Shown one piece after another: positions 1-7,650 of a DNA stretch of 64,000 nt (the stretch's first letter is position 1; each line of letters opens with the position of its first letter). The DNA is taken from positions 124,001-188,000 of the forward strand of contig NZ_JAOEEA010000009.1 in the NCBI RefSeq assembly GCF_029837695.1, written 5' to 3'. The DNA comes from Pseudomonas sp. GD04019. Lineage in GTDB: Bacteria > Pseudomonadota > Gammaproteobacteria > Pseudomonadales > Pseudomonadaceae. The notes below the pieces were generated by a model. That model was not told where the DNA came from, made no database searches, and was given only the letters and a program-made list of their open reading frames with translations. Both the position numbers and the translations under genes were made by a program.

Positions 1-1214
1 GCTCCGAAATCGGCTCCGAAGGCCGCAACTTCCAGTTCAGCCACCACCTGGTGCTGTTCGACCTGCCGTCCCACCCGGACCTGCTCGAGCAGCGCATCGG
101 CCGCCTCGACCGGATCGGCCAGAAGCACGTCATCCAGCTGCACGTGCCGTACCTGGAAAACAGCCCGCAGGAGCGCCTGTTCCAGTGGTACCACCAGGCG
201 CTGAACGCCTTCCTCAACACCTGCCCGACCGGCAACGCCCTGCAGCACCAGTTCGGCCCGCGCCTGCTGCCGCTGCTGGAAGACAGCGACGACGGCGTCT
301 GGCAGGCCCTGCTGGACGAGGCCAAGGCCGAGCGCGAGCGCCTGGAAGGCGAGCTGCACAGCGGCCGTGACCGCCTGCTGGAGCTCAACTCCGGTGGTGC
401 CGGCAACGGCCAGCAGTTGGTCGAGGACATCTTTGAACAGGACGACCAGTTCGCCCTGCCGATCTACATGGAAGAACTGTTCGACGCCTTCGGCATCGAC
501 AGCGAGGACCACTCCGAGAACGCCCTGGTGCTGCGCCCGAGCGAGAAGATGCTCGACGCCAGCTTCCCGCTCGGCGACGACGAGGCGGTGACCGTCACCT
601 ATGACCGCAATCAGGCCCTGGCCCGCGAGGACATGCAGTTCCTCACCTGGGAACACCCCATGGTGCAGGGCGGCATGGACCTGGTGCTGTCCGGCTCGAT
701 GGGCAACACCGCCGTGGCGCTGATCAAGAACAAGGCGCTGAAACCCGGCACCGTGCTGCTCGAGCTGCTCTACGTCAGCGAAGTGGTAGCGCCCAAGGCC
801 CTGCAGCTGAGTCGTTTCCTGCCGCCGGTAGCCCTGCGCAGCCTGCTCGACCCGAACGGTAACGACCTGGCCAGCAAGGTCGCCTTCGACACCCTCAACG
901 ACCAGCTGGAAACCGTGCCGCGCGCCAGCGCCAACAAGTTCGTGCAGGCTCAGCGCGATGTGCTGGCCAAGCAGATCAACGCCTCCGAGGCCAAGGTGCA
1001 ACCGCGCCATGCCGCCCGCGTGGACGAGGCGCGCCAGCGCTTCACCGCCACGCTGGACGAGGAGATCGCGCGCATGACCGCACTGCAGGCCGTCAACCCG
1101 ACGGTACGCCCAGCCGAGATCGAAGCCCTGCGCAAGCAGCGCGAGAGCGGCCTGAGCTACCTCGACAAGGCTGCCCTGCGCCTGGAGGCGATTCGGGTAC
1201 TGGTGGCTGGCTAA
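1..1214 (+). CDS. rapA: RNA polymerase-associated helicase RapA, C-terminal part (5' truncated by window edge)
   Basis: Reading frame open from base 3 to the TAA at 1212-1214, 403 residues, with the start codon outside the window. It opens with [12 protein letters not shown] and then HHLVLFDLP...[12 protein letters not shown]. These are the last conserved motifs (V and VI, with the arginine finger) of a SWI2/SNF2 ATPase, as in RapA/HepA. The rest is the long RapA-specific C-terminal region. The E. coli protein, about 968 residues, binds RNA polymerase and recycles it after transcription; that role is inherited by homology. A bidirectional terminator follows at 1372-1398. Confidence 0.93.
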   Translation, partial: SEIGSEGRNFQFSHHLVLFDLPSHPDLLEQRIGRLDRIGQKHVIQLHVPYLENSPQERLFQWYHQALNAFLNTCPTGNALQHQFGPRLLPLLEDSDDGVWQALLDEAKAERERLEGELHSGRDRLLELNSGGAGNGQQLVEDIFEQDDQFALPIYMEELFDAFGIDSEDHSENALVLRPSEKMLDASFPLGDDEAVTVTYDRNQALAREDMQFLTWEHPMVQGGMDLVLSGSMGNTAVALIKNKALKPGTVLLELLYVSEVVAPKALQLSRFLPPVALRSLLDPNGNDLASKVAFDTLNDQLETVPRASANKFVQAQRDVLAKQINASEAKVQPRHAARVDEARQRFTATLDEEIARMTALQAVNPTVRPAEIEALRKQRESGLSYLDKAALRLEAIRVLVAG

Positions 1215-1231
1215 CCAGGAGGCGATTGGTA

Positions 1232-1284
1232 GCCCGGATGAAATTCGGGAATGCTGTTGCTCCGGTCCCGGACTTCATCCGGGC
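1232..1284. repeat. REP-like inverted repeat
   Basis: GCCCGGATGAA at 1232-1242 is the exact reverse complement of TTCATCCGGGC at 1274-1284, so the stretch can form a long stem-loop just after rapA. The AGCCCGGATG...CATCCGGGC pattern resembles extragenic palindromes that recur in Pseudomonas intergenic regions. A second repeat-like run (TAGGAGCGGCGTGGCCGCGA) follows near 1310-1330. No gene is visible in 1215-1411. Confidence 0.6.
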
Positions 1285-1371
1285 CGCTTCAGTGGATGGT
1301 AGGAGCGGCGTGGCCGCGATGCTTTGCAAGTTGGTAATTGCGACCAATCCCGCCACATCCACCAGAAACAG

Positions 1372-1398
1372 AAAAGGGCAGCCCAAGCTGCCCTTTTT
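1372..1398. terminator. Bidirectional Rho-independent terminator between rapA and the SDR gene
   Basis: AAAAGGGCAGC...GCTGCCCTTTTTT: a GC-rich stem flanked by an A-run and a T-run, placed between two convergent genes, so it can serve both strands. Confidence 0.85.
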
Positions 1399-1411
1399 TC
1401 TTGCCTGCGAC

Positions 1412-2221
1412 TCAGGCGCCGCCGATCTTGGCGCGCATCTTCTCGCACATCTTGGTCATCTCGTCGTAGATGATCTGCGGGCTCTGCCGCTTGATCGCCC
1501 AGGCCATGCGCCCCTGCTCGTGGGGCAGGATCATGAACTCGCCCTTGGCCACTTCGTCGTAGACATAGGCGGCGATGTCCGCGGCGCTGATCGGGCTGCC
1601 TTCCAGCAGCTTGCCGACCTGCTGCTTCATCTCCGGCGTCGGGCCGCGGAAGGAGTCCAGCAGGTTGGTCTGGAAGAACGATGGGCAGACCACGTGCACG
1701 CCCAAGCCCTCGGGCTTGAGCTCGATCAGCAGGCTCTCCGAGAGCGCCACCACGCCGGCCTTGGCCACGTTGTAGTTGCTCATCGCCGGGCCCTGCATCA
1801 GCGCCGCCATGGAGGCGATGTTGATGATCTTGCCCTTGCTGGCGCGCAGCAGCGGCAGGAAGGCCTTGCAGCCCTTGATCACGCCCATCAGGTTGATCGA
1901 CAGCTGCCAGTCCCAGTCTTCAAGGCTGAGGTCGGCGAAGAAGCCACCGGCGGCCACGCCGGCGTTGTTGACCAGCACGTCGAGGCCGCCGAAGCGCTCC
2001 TCGCAGGCCTGGGCCACGGCGGTCAGCTGGCTGTAGTCGCGCACGTCGCAGCGCAGGGTGAAGCCATCGCCGCCAGCCTCGCGCACCAGCTTGAGGGTTT
2101 CCGCCAGGCCGGGCTCGTTGACGTCGCACAGCGCCAGGCGCCAGCCTTCACGGGCCCAACGCAGGGCGATCTCGCGTCCCAGACCGGAACCAGCGCCGGT
2201 GATCATCATGCGGTTCTGCAT
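1412..2221 (-). CDS. Short-chain dehydrogenase/reductase (SDR) family oxidoreductase
   Basis: 269 residues, the classical SDR length. The N-terminal Rossmann motif TGAGSGLG is at about residues 8-15, NNAG follows at about 85-88, and the active-site Y-x-x-x-K is in NYNVAKAG at about 150-157 after the catalytic serine in NIASMAA. This predicts an NAD(P)H-dependent oxidoreductase acting on a hydroxyl/keto substrate. The substrate cannot be read from sequence. It converges on rapA and shares the terminator at 1372-1398. Start taken at the first ATG, MQNRMMITG. Confidence 0.88.
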   Translation of the reverse strand: MQNRMMITGAGSGLGREIALRWAREGWRLALCDVNEPGLAETLKLVREAGGDGFTLRCDVRDYSQLTAVAQACEERFGGLDVLVNNAGVAAGGFFADLSLEDWDWQLSINLMGVIKGCKAFLPLLRASKGKIINIASMAALMQGPAMSNYNVAKAGVVALSESLLIELKPEGLGVHVVCPSFFQTNLLDSFRGPTPEMKQQVGKLLEGSPISAADIAAYVYDEVAKGEFMILPHEQGRMAWAIKRQSPQIIYDEMTKMCEKMRAKIGGA

Positions 2222-2338
2222 ACTGCTTTGCCTTTGTTCTGTGGTGAAGTTGGGCCGAGTGTAGCCAAGGCATCCCGCGCGGCGGCACTGAATCAGGCGG
2301 CTGAATGACGGGCCACAAGTGCCGTCAGAACCTGTCGC

Positions 2339-2545
2339 TCACTGCCCTGCCCCATCGAGGCGCTGGATCACCGGCAGGATCAGGCTGGCGGTAAGCTTGC
2401 GGCAGTCCACCGTGCCCATGAAGAAGCAGCCTGTATGGATCACCGGCAGGCTATCGATACGCTGCTGCTCCATGCGCTCCAGCGCCTTATCCGCGAAGTG
2501 CTGCTCGCCAGCGATCAGCAGAAAAAGGATGGTTGAGGCATGCAT
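2339..2545 (-). CDS. Small hypothetical protein (68 aa)
   Basis: I do not recognise this protein. It begins MHASTILFLLIAGEQHF, with a hydrophobic N-terminus, and has two cysteines (HTGCFFMG and VDCRKL). Translation is supported by AAGGAG eight bases before the ATG at 2545; a GTG one codon upstream is the alternative start. It lies alone between the SDR and DUF2784 genes, both also on the minus strand. A frame on the other strand overlaps it but has no comparable ribosome site or protein-like composition. Confidence 0.5.
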   Translation of the reverse strand: MHASTILFLLIAGEQHFADKALERMEQQRIDSLPVIHTGCFFMGTVDCRKLTASLILPVIQRLDGAGQ

Positions 2546-2691
2546 CACCTGCGCTCCTTGTCGATCCGGGCCTCAACCCGCATCCGACACGCCGCCTCCG
2601 GCGCGCCGCGGCAAGTGCAAAGGGGTACCGCAGTTGTAAAGCCAGGCCTGCGCCACCCTGGCCCTAGAGCAGGTCGTGATAACCGTACCGC

Positions 2692-3057
2692 TCAGCGCCG
2701 CAGCAGGCGCCAGAGCAGCCACAGGTAGACCGGCACGTTGATCGCCAGCACCACCGCACCGAGCCATAACTGGATCTGTGGCGTCAGCCCGGCCGGATAG
2801 ATCAGCGGAATCAGGTAGTGCTCGACGAAGCCACCGTCATAACCGGCCTGCCCCGCCGCCTGGCGCAGCTGGTTCTCCAGCGGCGTCAGCGGGCAATACA
2901 GGTGCAGCAACTCCACTGCCACGCCCCAGGCCGCCGCCGGCAGATGCAGCAGCGCCAGGCGCGGCCAACGCAGCACCAGCAGTCCGCCAGCGAGCACGAA
3001 CAGGATGAACAACAGATGCACCACCACGACCGCATCGGCGGCTAATCGCAACAGCAT
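2692..3057 (-). CDS. DUF2784 family membrane protein
   Basis: 121 residues, starting MLLRLAADAVVVVHLLFILFV, with about three or four hydrophobic segments and the family-type run LLHLYCPLTPLENQLR followed by GGFVEHYL. The start at 3057 is preferred because GGAG lies eight bases upstream and the membrane segment begins at once; an in-frame codon at 3138 would add a hydrophilic 27-residue tail. The function of the family is not known. It lies divergently from bfr across an AT-rich gap. Confidence 0.82.
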   Translation of the reverse strand: MLLRLAADAVVVVHLLFILFVLAGGLLVLRWPRLALLHLPAAAWGVAVELLHLYCPLTPLENQLRQAAGQAGYDGGFVEHYLIPLIYPAGLTPQIQLWLGAVVLAINVPVYLWLLWRLLRR

Positions 3058-3313
3058 TTCATTCTCTCCAACAGCCTCTCTCGCCCGCCTGTTGGAATAT
3101 TCAACGGGCAAACTCGCCGACATTAAACAGGCGCTCAATCTTTCTCACCATATATCAATGAGTTAGCGTCAAAACGCAGAAGCTAAACATTCTTATTTAT
3201 ATTAATTTTTATATATAATTCAAAGACTTATATTTGACCAAAAGCAACTTCAGGCGCAAACTTCAAGCCTATCCAGCCGTATTCACACATCACCACTCAG
3301 GGCGAGGCGCATC
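3058..3313. promoter_or_regulatory. AT-rich divergent intergenic region upstream of bfr
   Basis: 256 bases between divergent genes. The part at about 3185-3240 is strikingly AT-rich against a GC-rich background, with runs such as TTATTTATATTAATTTTTAT, and probably holds the bfr promoter and possibly an MvaT/H-NS-type site. TTGACC near 3235 could be a -35 element, but I see no convincing -10. I could not find a clear Fur box. GAGG six bases before the ATG is the bfr ribosome site. Confidence 0.35.
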
Positions 3314-3784
3314 ATGAAAGGCGACAAGAAGGTCATTCAGCATCTGAACAAGATCCTCGGCAATGAGTTGGTGGCGATCAACCAGTACTTCCTGCATGCA
3401 CGCATGTATGAAGACTGGGGCCTGGAAAAGCTCGGCAAGCATGAATACAAAGAATCCATCGACGAGATGAAGCATGCCGACAAGCTGATCAAGCGCATCC
3501 TCTTCCTCGAAGGCCTGCCCAACCTGCAGGATCTGGGCAAGCTGATGATCGGCGAGAACACCAGGGAAATGCTCGGCTGCGACCTCAGGCTGGAACAATC
3601 CGCGGTCCCCGACCTGAAGGCCGCCATCGCCTACTGCGAGAGCGTCGGCGACTATGGCACCCGCGAGCTGCTGGAAGACATCCTCGAGTCCGAGGAAGAG
3701 CACATCGACTGGCTGGAAACCCAGCTGGGCCTGATCGACAAGGTCGGCCTGGAGAATTACCTGCAGTCGCAGATGGAAGAATGA
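3314..3784 (+). CDS. bfrB: Bacterioferritin (haem-binding, BfrB type)
   Basis: 156 residues, normal for bacterioferritin. All six ferroxidase ligands are visible: E18, E51, H54, E94, E127 and H130. The haem-ligand methionine is M52 (DEMKH). It should assemble into a 24-subunit cage that oxidises Fe2+ and stores it as ferric mineral in the cytoplasm. It closely resembles P. aeruginosa BfrB. The bacterioferritin-associated ferredoxin gene (bfd), which neighbours bfrB in P. aeruginosa, is not next to it here. A terminator follows immediately. Confidence 0.95.
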   Translation: MKGDKKVIQHLNKILGNELVAINQYFLHARMYEDWGLEKLGKHEYKESIDEMKHADKLIKRILFLEGLPNLQDLGKLMIGENTREMLGCDLRLEQSAVPDLKAAIAYCESVGDYGTRELLEDILESEEEHIDWLETQLGLIDKVGLENYLQSQMEE

Positions 3785-3794
3785 TCCATTCGTA

Positions 3795-3828
3795 ACGAAA
3801 AAGCCCCGCCAGTGCGGGGCTTTTTCGT
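3795..3828. terminator. Bidirectional terminator between bfr and the Tad locus
   Basis: ACGAAAAAGCCCCGC and GCGGGGCTTTTTCGT form a near-perfect stem with A and T runs on either side. It ends bfr on the plus strand and the Tad operon on the minus strand. Confidence 0.9.
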
Positions 3829-3836
3829 TTCGGCCG

Positions 3837-4394
3837 TCAGGGCCTGGTGCTGGCAGCCACGTAGGGCGGCTCGTCGGCCTGCATGATCTCGTCGATGATC
3901 TTCGCCGACAGCGCCTGCACCTGGCGCTCGGTCATGTTGGAGAAGAACGTGCCCCAGCCAGACGAGGTGGTCCGGTAAGTGCGATTGCCCAGCAGCTCTC
4001 CCGACTGCAGATCGTAGAAGGCGACCTTGGCATCGACCCAGGCGTCCCCGGTGGTCGGGCCGAGGAGGCTGCGACGCAGCTGGCTCAGGTAGCGGAAGTT
4101 GGTCACGTCCACGCTGACCATCACCCCGGGAACGTCGATGGTCCGCCGCTCGGCCAGATGAGTCATGCGGTACAGCGAGTGGAAGGCCTGGTCGTCGAGA
4201 TTCGACTGCAGGGAATGGCGCAGATCCTGCCAACTGGCATTGGCCTCGGACTGCTCGCTGCTATGGAGGCTGACCAGCACATTGCGCCTGGCCTGCTTGT
4301 CGATGATCAGATCGCCCGAGGTGGCGCTGGTATCCACCTGGGCGGCACAACCGCTCAGCAGGGCAACGGCAAGCATCATGATCGTAGCGCGCAT
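3837..4394 (-). CDS. Putative lipoprotein, last gene of the Tad locus (DUF4410-like)
   Basis: 185 residues. MRATIMMLAVALLSGCAAQ is a signal peptide with a clear lipobox (LSGC), so the mature protein should be membrane-anchored. The start at 4394 has AGGAG seven bases upstream; the open frame runs further back but overlaps the preceding gene. The body (Y-D-L-Q-S-G-E-L-L-G-N, then a C-terminal helix SAKIIDEIM) resembles DUF4410 proteins, though I hold that family name loosely. It is 32 bases behind a TadE-like gene, so it is probably co-transcribed and could be a pilus-accessory outer-membrane lipoprotein. Confidence 0.7.
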   Translation of the reverse strand: MRATIMMLAVALLSGCAAQVDTSATSGDLIIDKQARRNVLVSLHSSEQSEANASWQDLRHSLQSNLDDQAFHSLYRMTHLAERRTIDVPGVMVSVDVTNFRYLSQLRRSLLGPTTGDAWVDAKVAFYDLQSGELLGNRTYRTTSSGWGTFFSNMTERQVQALSAKIIDEIMQADEPPYVAASTRP

Positions 4395-4426
4395 GGTGGC
4401 TCCTAGTTTGATGGCGGAAGACTTGT

Positions 4427-5113
4427 TCACAGGCAGTTCATATCCGAGCCACAGGCATCGCCATCGGCCAGTGCCGGCGACTGCATACGCACCATGGCCT
4501 CGGAGGTGATGACGATACCGCGCCGCCCGGCCTGGCAAATGTCCGCGTAGTTGCCGACAGCAGCCCGCGAGGCCTCGCTGAAGCTGCCCTCGGTGCCGGA
4601 ATTGTTGAAGCTAGAAGCAGCACTGAGCAGACGATCGACAATCGGCACCACCAGTTTCAGGCAGTACTGCACGCGGATCTTCAGCAGGTTGGCGTCCTGG
4701 ATGCCGGTGCCGGGACGGTACATCAGGTTGTCGTTGGGGATGGCGTAGTCTGATTCGTCCGCATCGAACTCACCATAGGCACTGAAGTCACCCAGATTGG
4801 GGCTGATTCGGGTAACCAGCATGAAGTTATCCACTTCGGCCCCCGCCTCCACATTGGCCAGGTCCTTGCTCGCATCGGTGTTGTGATGAACGAACATCGG
4901 CGTGATGCCGCGAATCAGGCCGCGGCGAATACCTTCGTAGCTGGCATTGTTCACCGCCCCCAGGCGGGCGGCCTGGAAGGTGGCGAAGTTGAGGGTGTTC
5001 TTCGCCGAATAGATGAAGGCCGCCTGGATGGTACCGAAGATCAGCATGACCAGTACCGGCAGCACGATGACGTACTCCACTAGGGCCTGGCCATGCTGAT
5101 TGCTTCGGCTCAC
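4427..5113 (-). CDS. TadE/TadF-like minor pilin
   Basis: 228 residues from a GTG start with AGGAG seven bases upstream. The N-terminus MSRSNQHG|QALVEYVIVLPVL is a short class III leader with the site G|Q and glutamate at +5, followed by one hydrophobic helix, as in TadE-type pseudopilins. The rest is soluble and carries several cysteines near the end (YADICQAG; CGSDMNCL) that may form disulphides outside the membrane. It should be inserted in the inner membrane, processed, and used in Flp pilus assembly. One base separates it from the TPR gene. Confidence 0.82.
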   Translation of the reverse strand: MSRSNQHGQALVEYVIVLPVLVMLIFGTIQAAFIYSAKNTLNFATFQAARLGAVNNASYEGIRRGLIRGITPMFVHHNTDASKDLANVEAGAEVDNFMLVTRISPNLGDFSAYGEFDADESDYAIPNDNLMYRPGTGIQDANLLKIRVQYCLKLVVPIVDRLLSAASSFNNSGTEGSFSEASRAAVGNYADICQAGRRGIVITSEAMVRMQSPALADGDACGSDMNCL

Positions 5114-5114
5114 C

Positions 5115-5567
5115 TCAAGGCTCCTGGCGATCCAGTGGCTGGAGAGGCACGTCGAAGGCCTGCATCACCGCCTCGGCCTTCTGCGCCACCGGTGCGACAC
5201 GCGGGTCGTCGCGGTTGATGTGCAGGTACATCTCCGCCACCGTGTGACCGACTCCCTGCAACTGCAGATAGATCAGGTTGTGCCAGGCCTTGGCATGCTT
5301 GGAGTCGCGCACCACCGCCTCGCGGTAGGCCTGTATCGCACCTTCCACATCCCCCTGCTTGGCCAGGCTGTTGCCCAGGCGGTAGCGCACCTCGGCGTCC
5401 TGGGGCAACTCCTTGACCAGTGCGCGATAGCCCCGGGTGGAACTGGCGAAATCACCTTCGTTGTAGGCCGCGTTCGCCTCACGCTGCACTTCCAGCAGAT
5501 CGCCACTCGGCATGCCGGCGCAGCCGGTCAGGGCCAGCAGCACGCCACAGATAATCAGGCCACGCAT
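5115..5567 (-). CDS. tadD: TPR lipoprotein, TadD-like
   Basis: 150 residues. MRGLIICGVLLALTGCAGM carries a lipobox (LTGC). About two or three tetratricopeptide repeats follow (AAYNEGDFASSTRGYRAL; YRLGNSLAKQGDVEGAIQAY; AKAWHNLIYL). TadD proteins are TPR lipoproteins that help assemble or localise the Tad secretin, and the position in a Tad operon fits that. It overlaps the end of the DUF192 gene by 13 bases, suggesting translational coupling. The symbol rests on domain and context. Confidence 0.75.
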   Translation of the reverse strand: MRGLIICGVLLALTGCAGMPSGDLLEVQREANAAYNEGDFASSTRGYRALVKELPQDAEVRYRLGNSLAKQGDVEGAIQAYREAVVRDSKHAKAWHNLIYLQLQGVGHTVAEMYLHINRDDPRVAPVAQKAEAVMQAFDVPLQPLDRQEP

Positions 5568-5920
5568 GTGATCACATCCCCCTCAACAATCTTCAGCCTC
5601 TCCGCTTCGCCTGCGGCCAGTTCCACCACACTGCACGCGCCGCGACAGGCGGCCATGCGCCAGGGGCGAAGCTGCGCGCAGAGCTTGAGTATCCGCCCTT
5701 CGCCATCGAGAAACAGCACATCGATGGCGTAGCCCATGAACCAGCAATGCACGGCATTGCAGGGCTTGAGCCAGATGCCCTCGCTGGGTAGCGGCTGCGG
5801 CCGCCCGAGCAGGCCGCGCGCACGGCGCAGCATGTCGAAGGCGGCTAGCAGATGCAGTTCGGCGATCGCCTCGCCTTCTCTCTGCACCCGTACCGCGCGA
5901 TATCCCGTTTTCATCGTCAT
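5555..5920 (-). CDS. DUF192 family protein inside the Tad operon
   Basis: 121 residues. The family signature is present: ARGLLGRP, then the conserved LKPCNAVHCWFMGYAIDVLF (family pattern C...IHT..M...ID..F), then a hydrophobic C-terminal strand VVELAAGEAERL. Most DUF192 proteins are exported, but this one lacks an N-terminal signal peptide. It is joined to tadC by an ATGA overlap and overlaps the TPR gene, so it is a true operon member. The biochemical role of the family is not established. Confidence 0.82.
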   Translation of the reverse strand: MTMKTGYRAVRVQREGEAIAELHLLAAFDMLRRARGLLGRPQPLPSEGIWLKPCNAVHCWFMGYAIDVLFLDGEGRILKLCAQLRPWRMAACRGACSVVELAAGEAERLKIVEGDVITCVA

Positions 5921-6792
5921 TGCGCCATGAACTTGACCGCGATCGGGAACAGCAGGATCACGAAGGTCAGCGGGAAGATGAACAGGATCAGCGGGATGAT
6001 CAGCTTCACCGGTGCCTGCATGGCCGTCTTCTCCGCACGCTGGAAGCGCTCTTCCAGGCGCTGCTGGGCCTGAATTTGTAGAGTCGACTTGAGGCTGGAG
6101 CCCATCTTCTCGGCCTGCACCACGGCGCGCACGAAGGTGGCGATGTCCTTCAGGTTGACCCGCTGCTCCATGCGCATGAGCGCCTCGGCACGCGGCAGGC
6201 CGGAACGGATATCACGCAGGACGATGCGGAACTCGTTCTTCATCGCCCCATTGGGCCCTTTCTCCACTGCCTGCTGCAGGGCGCCGAGGAAGTTCAGGCC
6301 GGCGTCCACGCACATGGTCAGGTATTCGAGGAACACCGGCAGGTTGCGCACGATGTCGCGATCGCGGCGGTTACGGGTGTCGGTGATCCACAGCTCCGGC
6401 AGCACGGCCCCGAGGGCTATCATCAGCAGCAGCACCGACCACATCACCCCGCTCTTGCCACTGATCATTGGCAGCAGCGCGATCAGCGGCAGCAACAGGG
6501 CCAGGGACACGCAGAGGCCGAAGTAGTCTTCCGGGGTCAGCACATACAATGCGCCGGTACGCTGCAGGCGCTTGTCCAGCCAGTCGAGGAACTTGGGGGG
6601 CAGCATGGAGCCGATGAAATACGAGACCAGGCGCACCAGCGGCCAGATCGGCTTCATCAGCGGCGGCACCGGGTCCGTGTAGGAGCGGTTCTCGTCCGGC
6701 AGATAGCGGAACAGCGCCATGAACACCAGGATCGAGCAGGTGACTGCGACGCCGGTACCGGCACCGCTCAACAGGGCAAGTAGCTCGCTCAT
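5917..6792 (-). CDS. tadC: Tad inner-membrane platform protein TadC (T2SS F family)
   Basis: 291 residues. The GspF-type domain is seen in the run from about residue 150 (LPVFLEYLTMCVDAGLNF, RSGLPRAEALMRM, FVRAVVQAEKMGSSL), flanked by hydrophobic segments, with two at the N-terminus and two at the C-terminus. TadC pairs with TadB to form the inner-membrane platform driven by TadA during pilus extension. Its first base overlaps the tadB stop, and its stop overlaps the DUF192 start. Confidence 0.9.
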   Translation of the reverse strand: MSELLALLSGAGTGVAVTCSILVFMALFRYLPDENRSYTDPVPPLMKPIWPLVRLVSYFIGSMLPPKFLDWLDKRLQRTGALYVLTPEDYFGLCVSLALLLPLIALLPMISGKSGVMWSVLLLMIALGAVLPELWITDTRNRRDRDIVRNLPVFLEYLTMCVDAGLNFLGALQQAVEKGPNGAMKNEFRIVLRDIRSGLPRAEALMRMEQRVNLKDIATFVRAVVQAEKMGSSLKSTLQIQAQQRLEERFQRAEKTAMQAPVKLIIPLILFIFPLTFVILLFPIAVKFMAQ

Positions 6793-7649
6793 CAGGCGTC
6801 GATCCGGGTGATTTTCTTGATAAAGAGGAAACCGAGCACCTCCATCACCACCATCACCGCCAGCACCATCAGGCCCACGCGCGTGGTGTAGAGCTGACTC
6901 ATGGCCTCCGGCTCGATGGCGCTGAGAATGCCGGCGAGGAAGATCGGCAGCATGGCCATGAAGATGCCCTGAGCGCGGCCCTGGGAGGTCAGGCTGTCGA
7001 TCTTGCCTTCCATCACCTTCTTGCGTCGCAGCATGGTGGCCATGCCGTTGATGGTCTCCACCAGGTTGCCGCCCACTTCACGGCTGATGCGCACGGCCGA
7101 GCTGGCCATGATGAAGGACGGCAGCGGAATGCGCTCCTCCATCTTCACCAGGGCGTCCTCCAGGGTCACGCCCAGGCGCAGCTTCTTCACCAGCAGGCCG
7201 AACTCCTGGCTGAGGGGGGCCGGCGACTGCTGCACCACGTTCTCCAGCGCCATGTTCAGGCTGGCGCCGGACTGCAGGCTGCTGGACAGCAGCATGAAGG
7301 CGTCCGGCAGCTGCTCCTCGAACTTCATCAGGCGCTTGCGCTTGAGCATGCGGAAGAACATGCCCGGGACGAACAGCGTGAGGATCGCGCCGGCAACGGT
7401 GAGCACCAGGATGTCGAACAGCACGTGCAGGAACAGCGGCACGAACACCAGCAGCATCAGGTTGAAGACGAACAGCTGCTGGCCGCTGGCGAAAATGAAC
7501 ATGTCGGCCAGCTCCACCTCGGCGCTGGCGCTGAACTGGCGGCGGTAGAAGCCCATGTTGGCCAGGATCACCCGACCGAAGATCAGCGCCAGGCAGAAGG
7601 CGCAGAGGGCGATCGCCGCCACGCTGAGGATCAGCATCAGGCCGCCCAT
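6792..7649 (-). CDS. tadB: Tad inner-membrane platform protein TadB (T2SS F family)
   Basis: 285 residues from the ATG at 7649 (MGGLMLILSVAAIALCAF), which has GGAGG six bases upstream and lies one base after the tadA stop. The frame stays open further upstream, but that part overlaps tadA. The GspF domain covers about residues 120-245 (PDAFMLLSSSLQSGASLNMAL; MASSAVRISREVGGNL), with membrane helices on both sides. It is the partner of TadC in the pilus assembly platform. Confidence 0.9.
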   Translation of the reverse strand: MGGLMLILSVAAIALCAFCLALIFGRVILANMGFYRRQFSASAEVELADMFIFASGQQLFVFNLMLLVFVPLFLHVLFDILVLTVAGAILTLFVPGMFFRMLKRKRLMKFEEQLPDAFMLLSSSLQSGASLNMALENVVQQSPAPLSQEFGLLVKKLRLGVTLEDALVKMEERIPLPSFIMASSAVRISREVGGNLVETINGMATMLRRKKVMEGKIDSLTSQGRAQGIFMAMLPIFLAGILSAIEPEAMSQLYTTRVGLMVLAVMVVMEVLGFLFIKKITRIDA

Positions 7650-7650
7650 G

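Noticed and set aside
2319..2639. Plus-strand open frame opposite the small 68-residue gene.
   Set aside because: No ribosome site and Arg/Ser/Pro-rich composition typical of a shadow frame; the minus-strand frame has AAGGAG at correct spacing.
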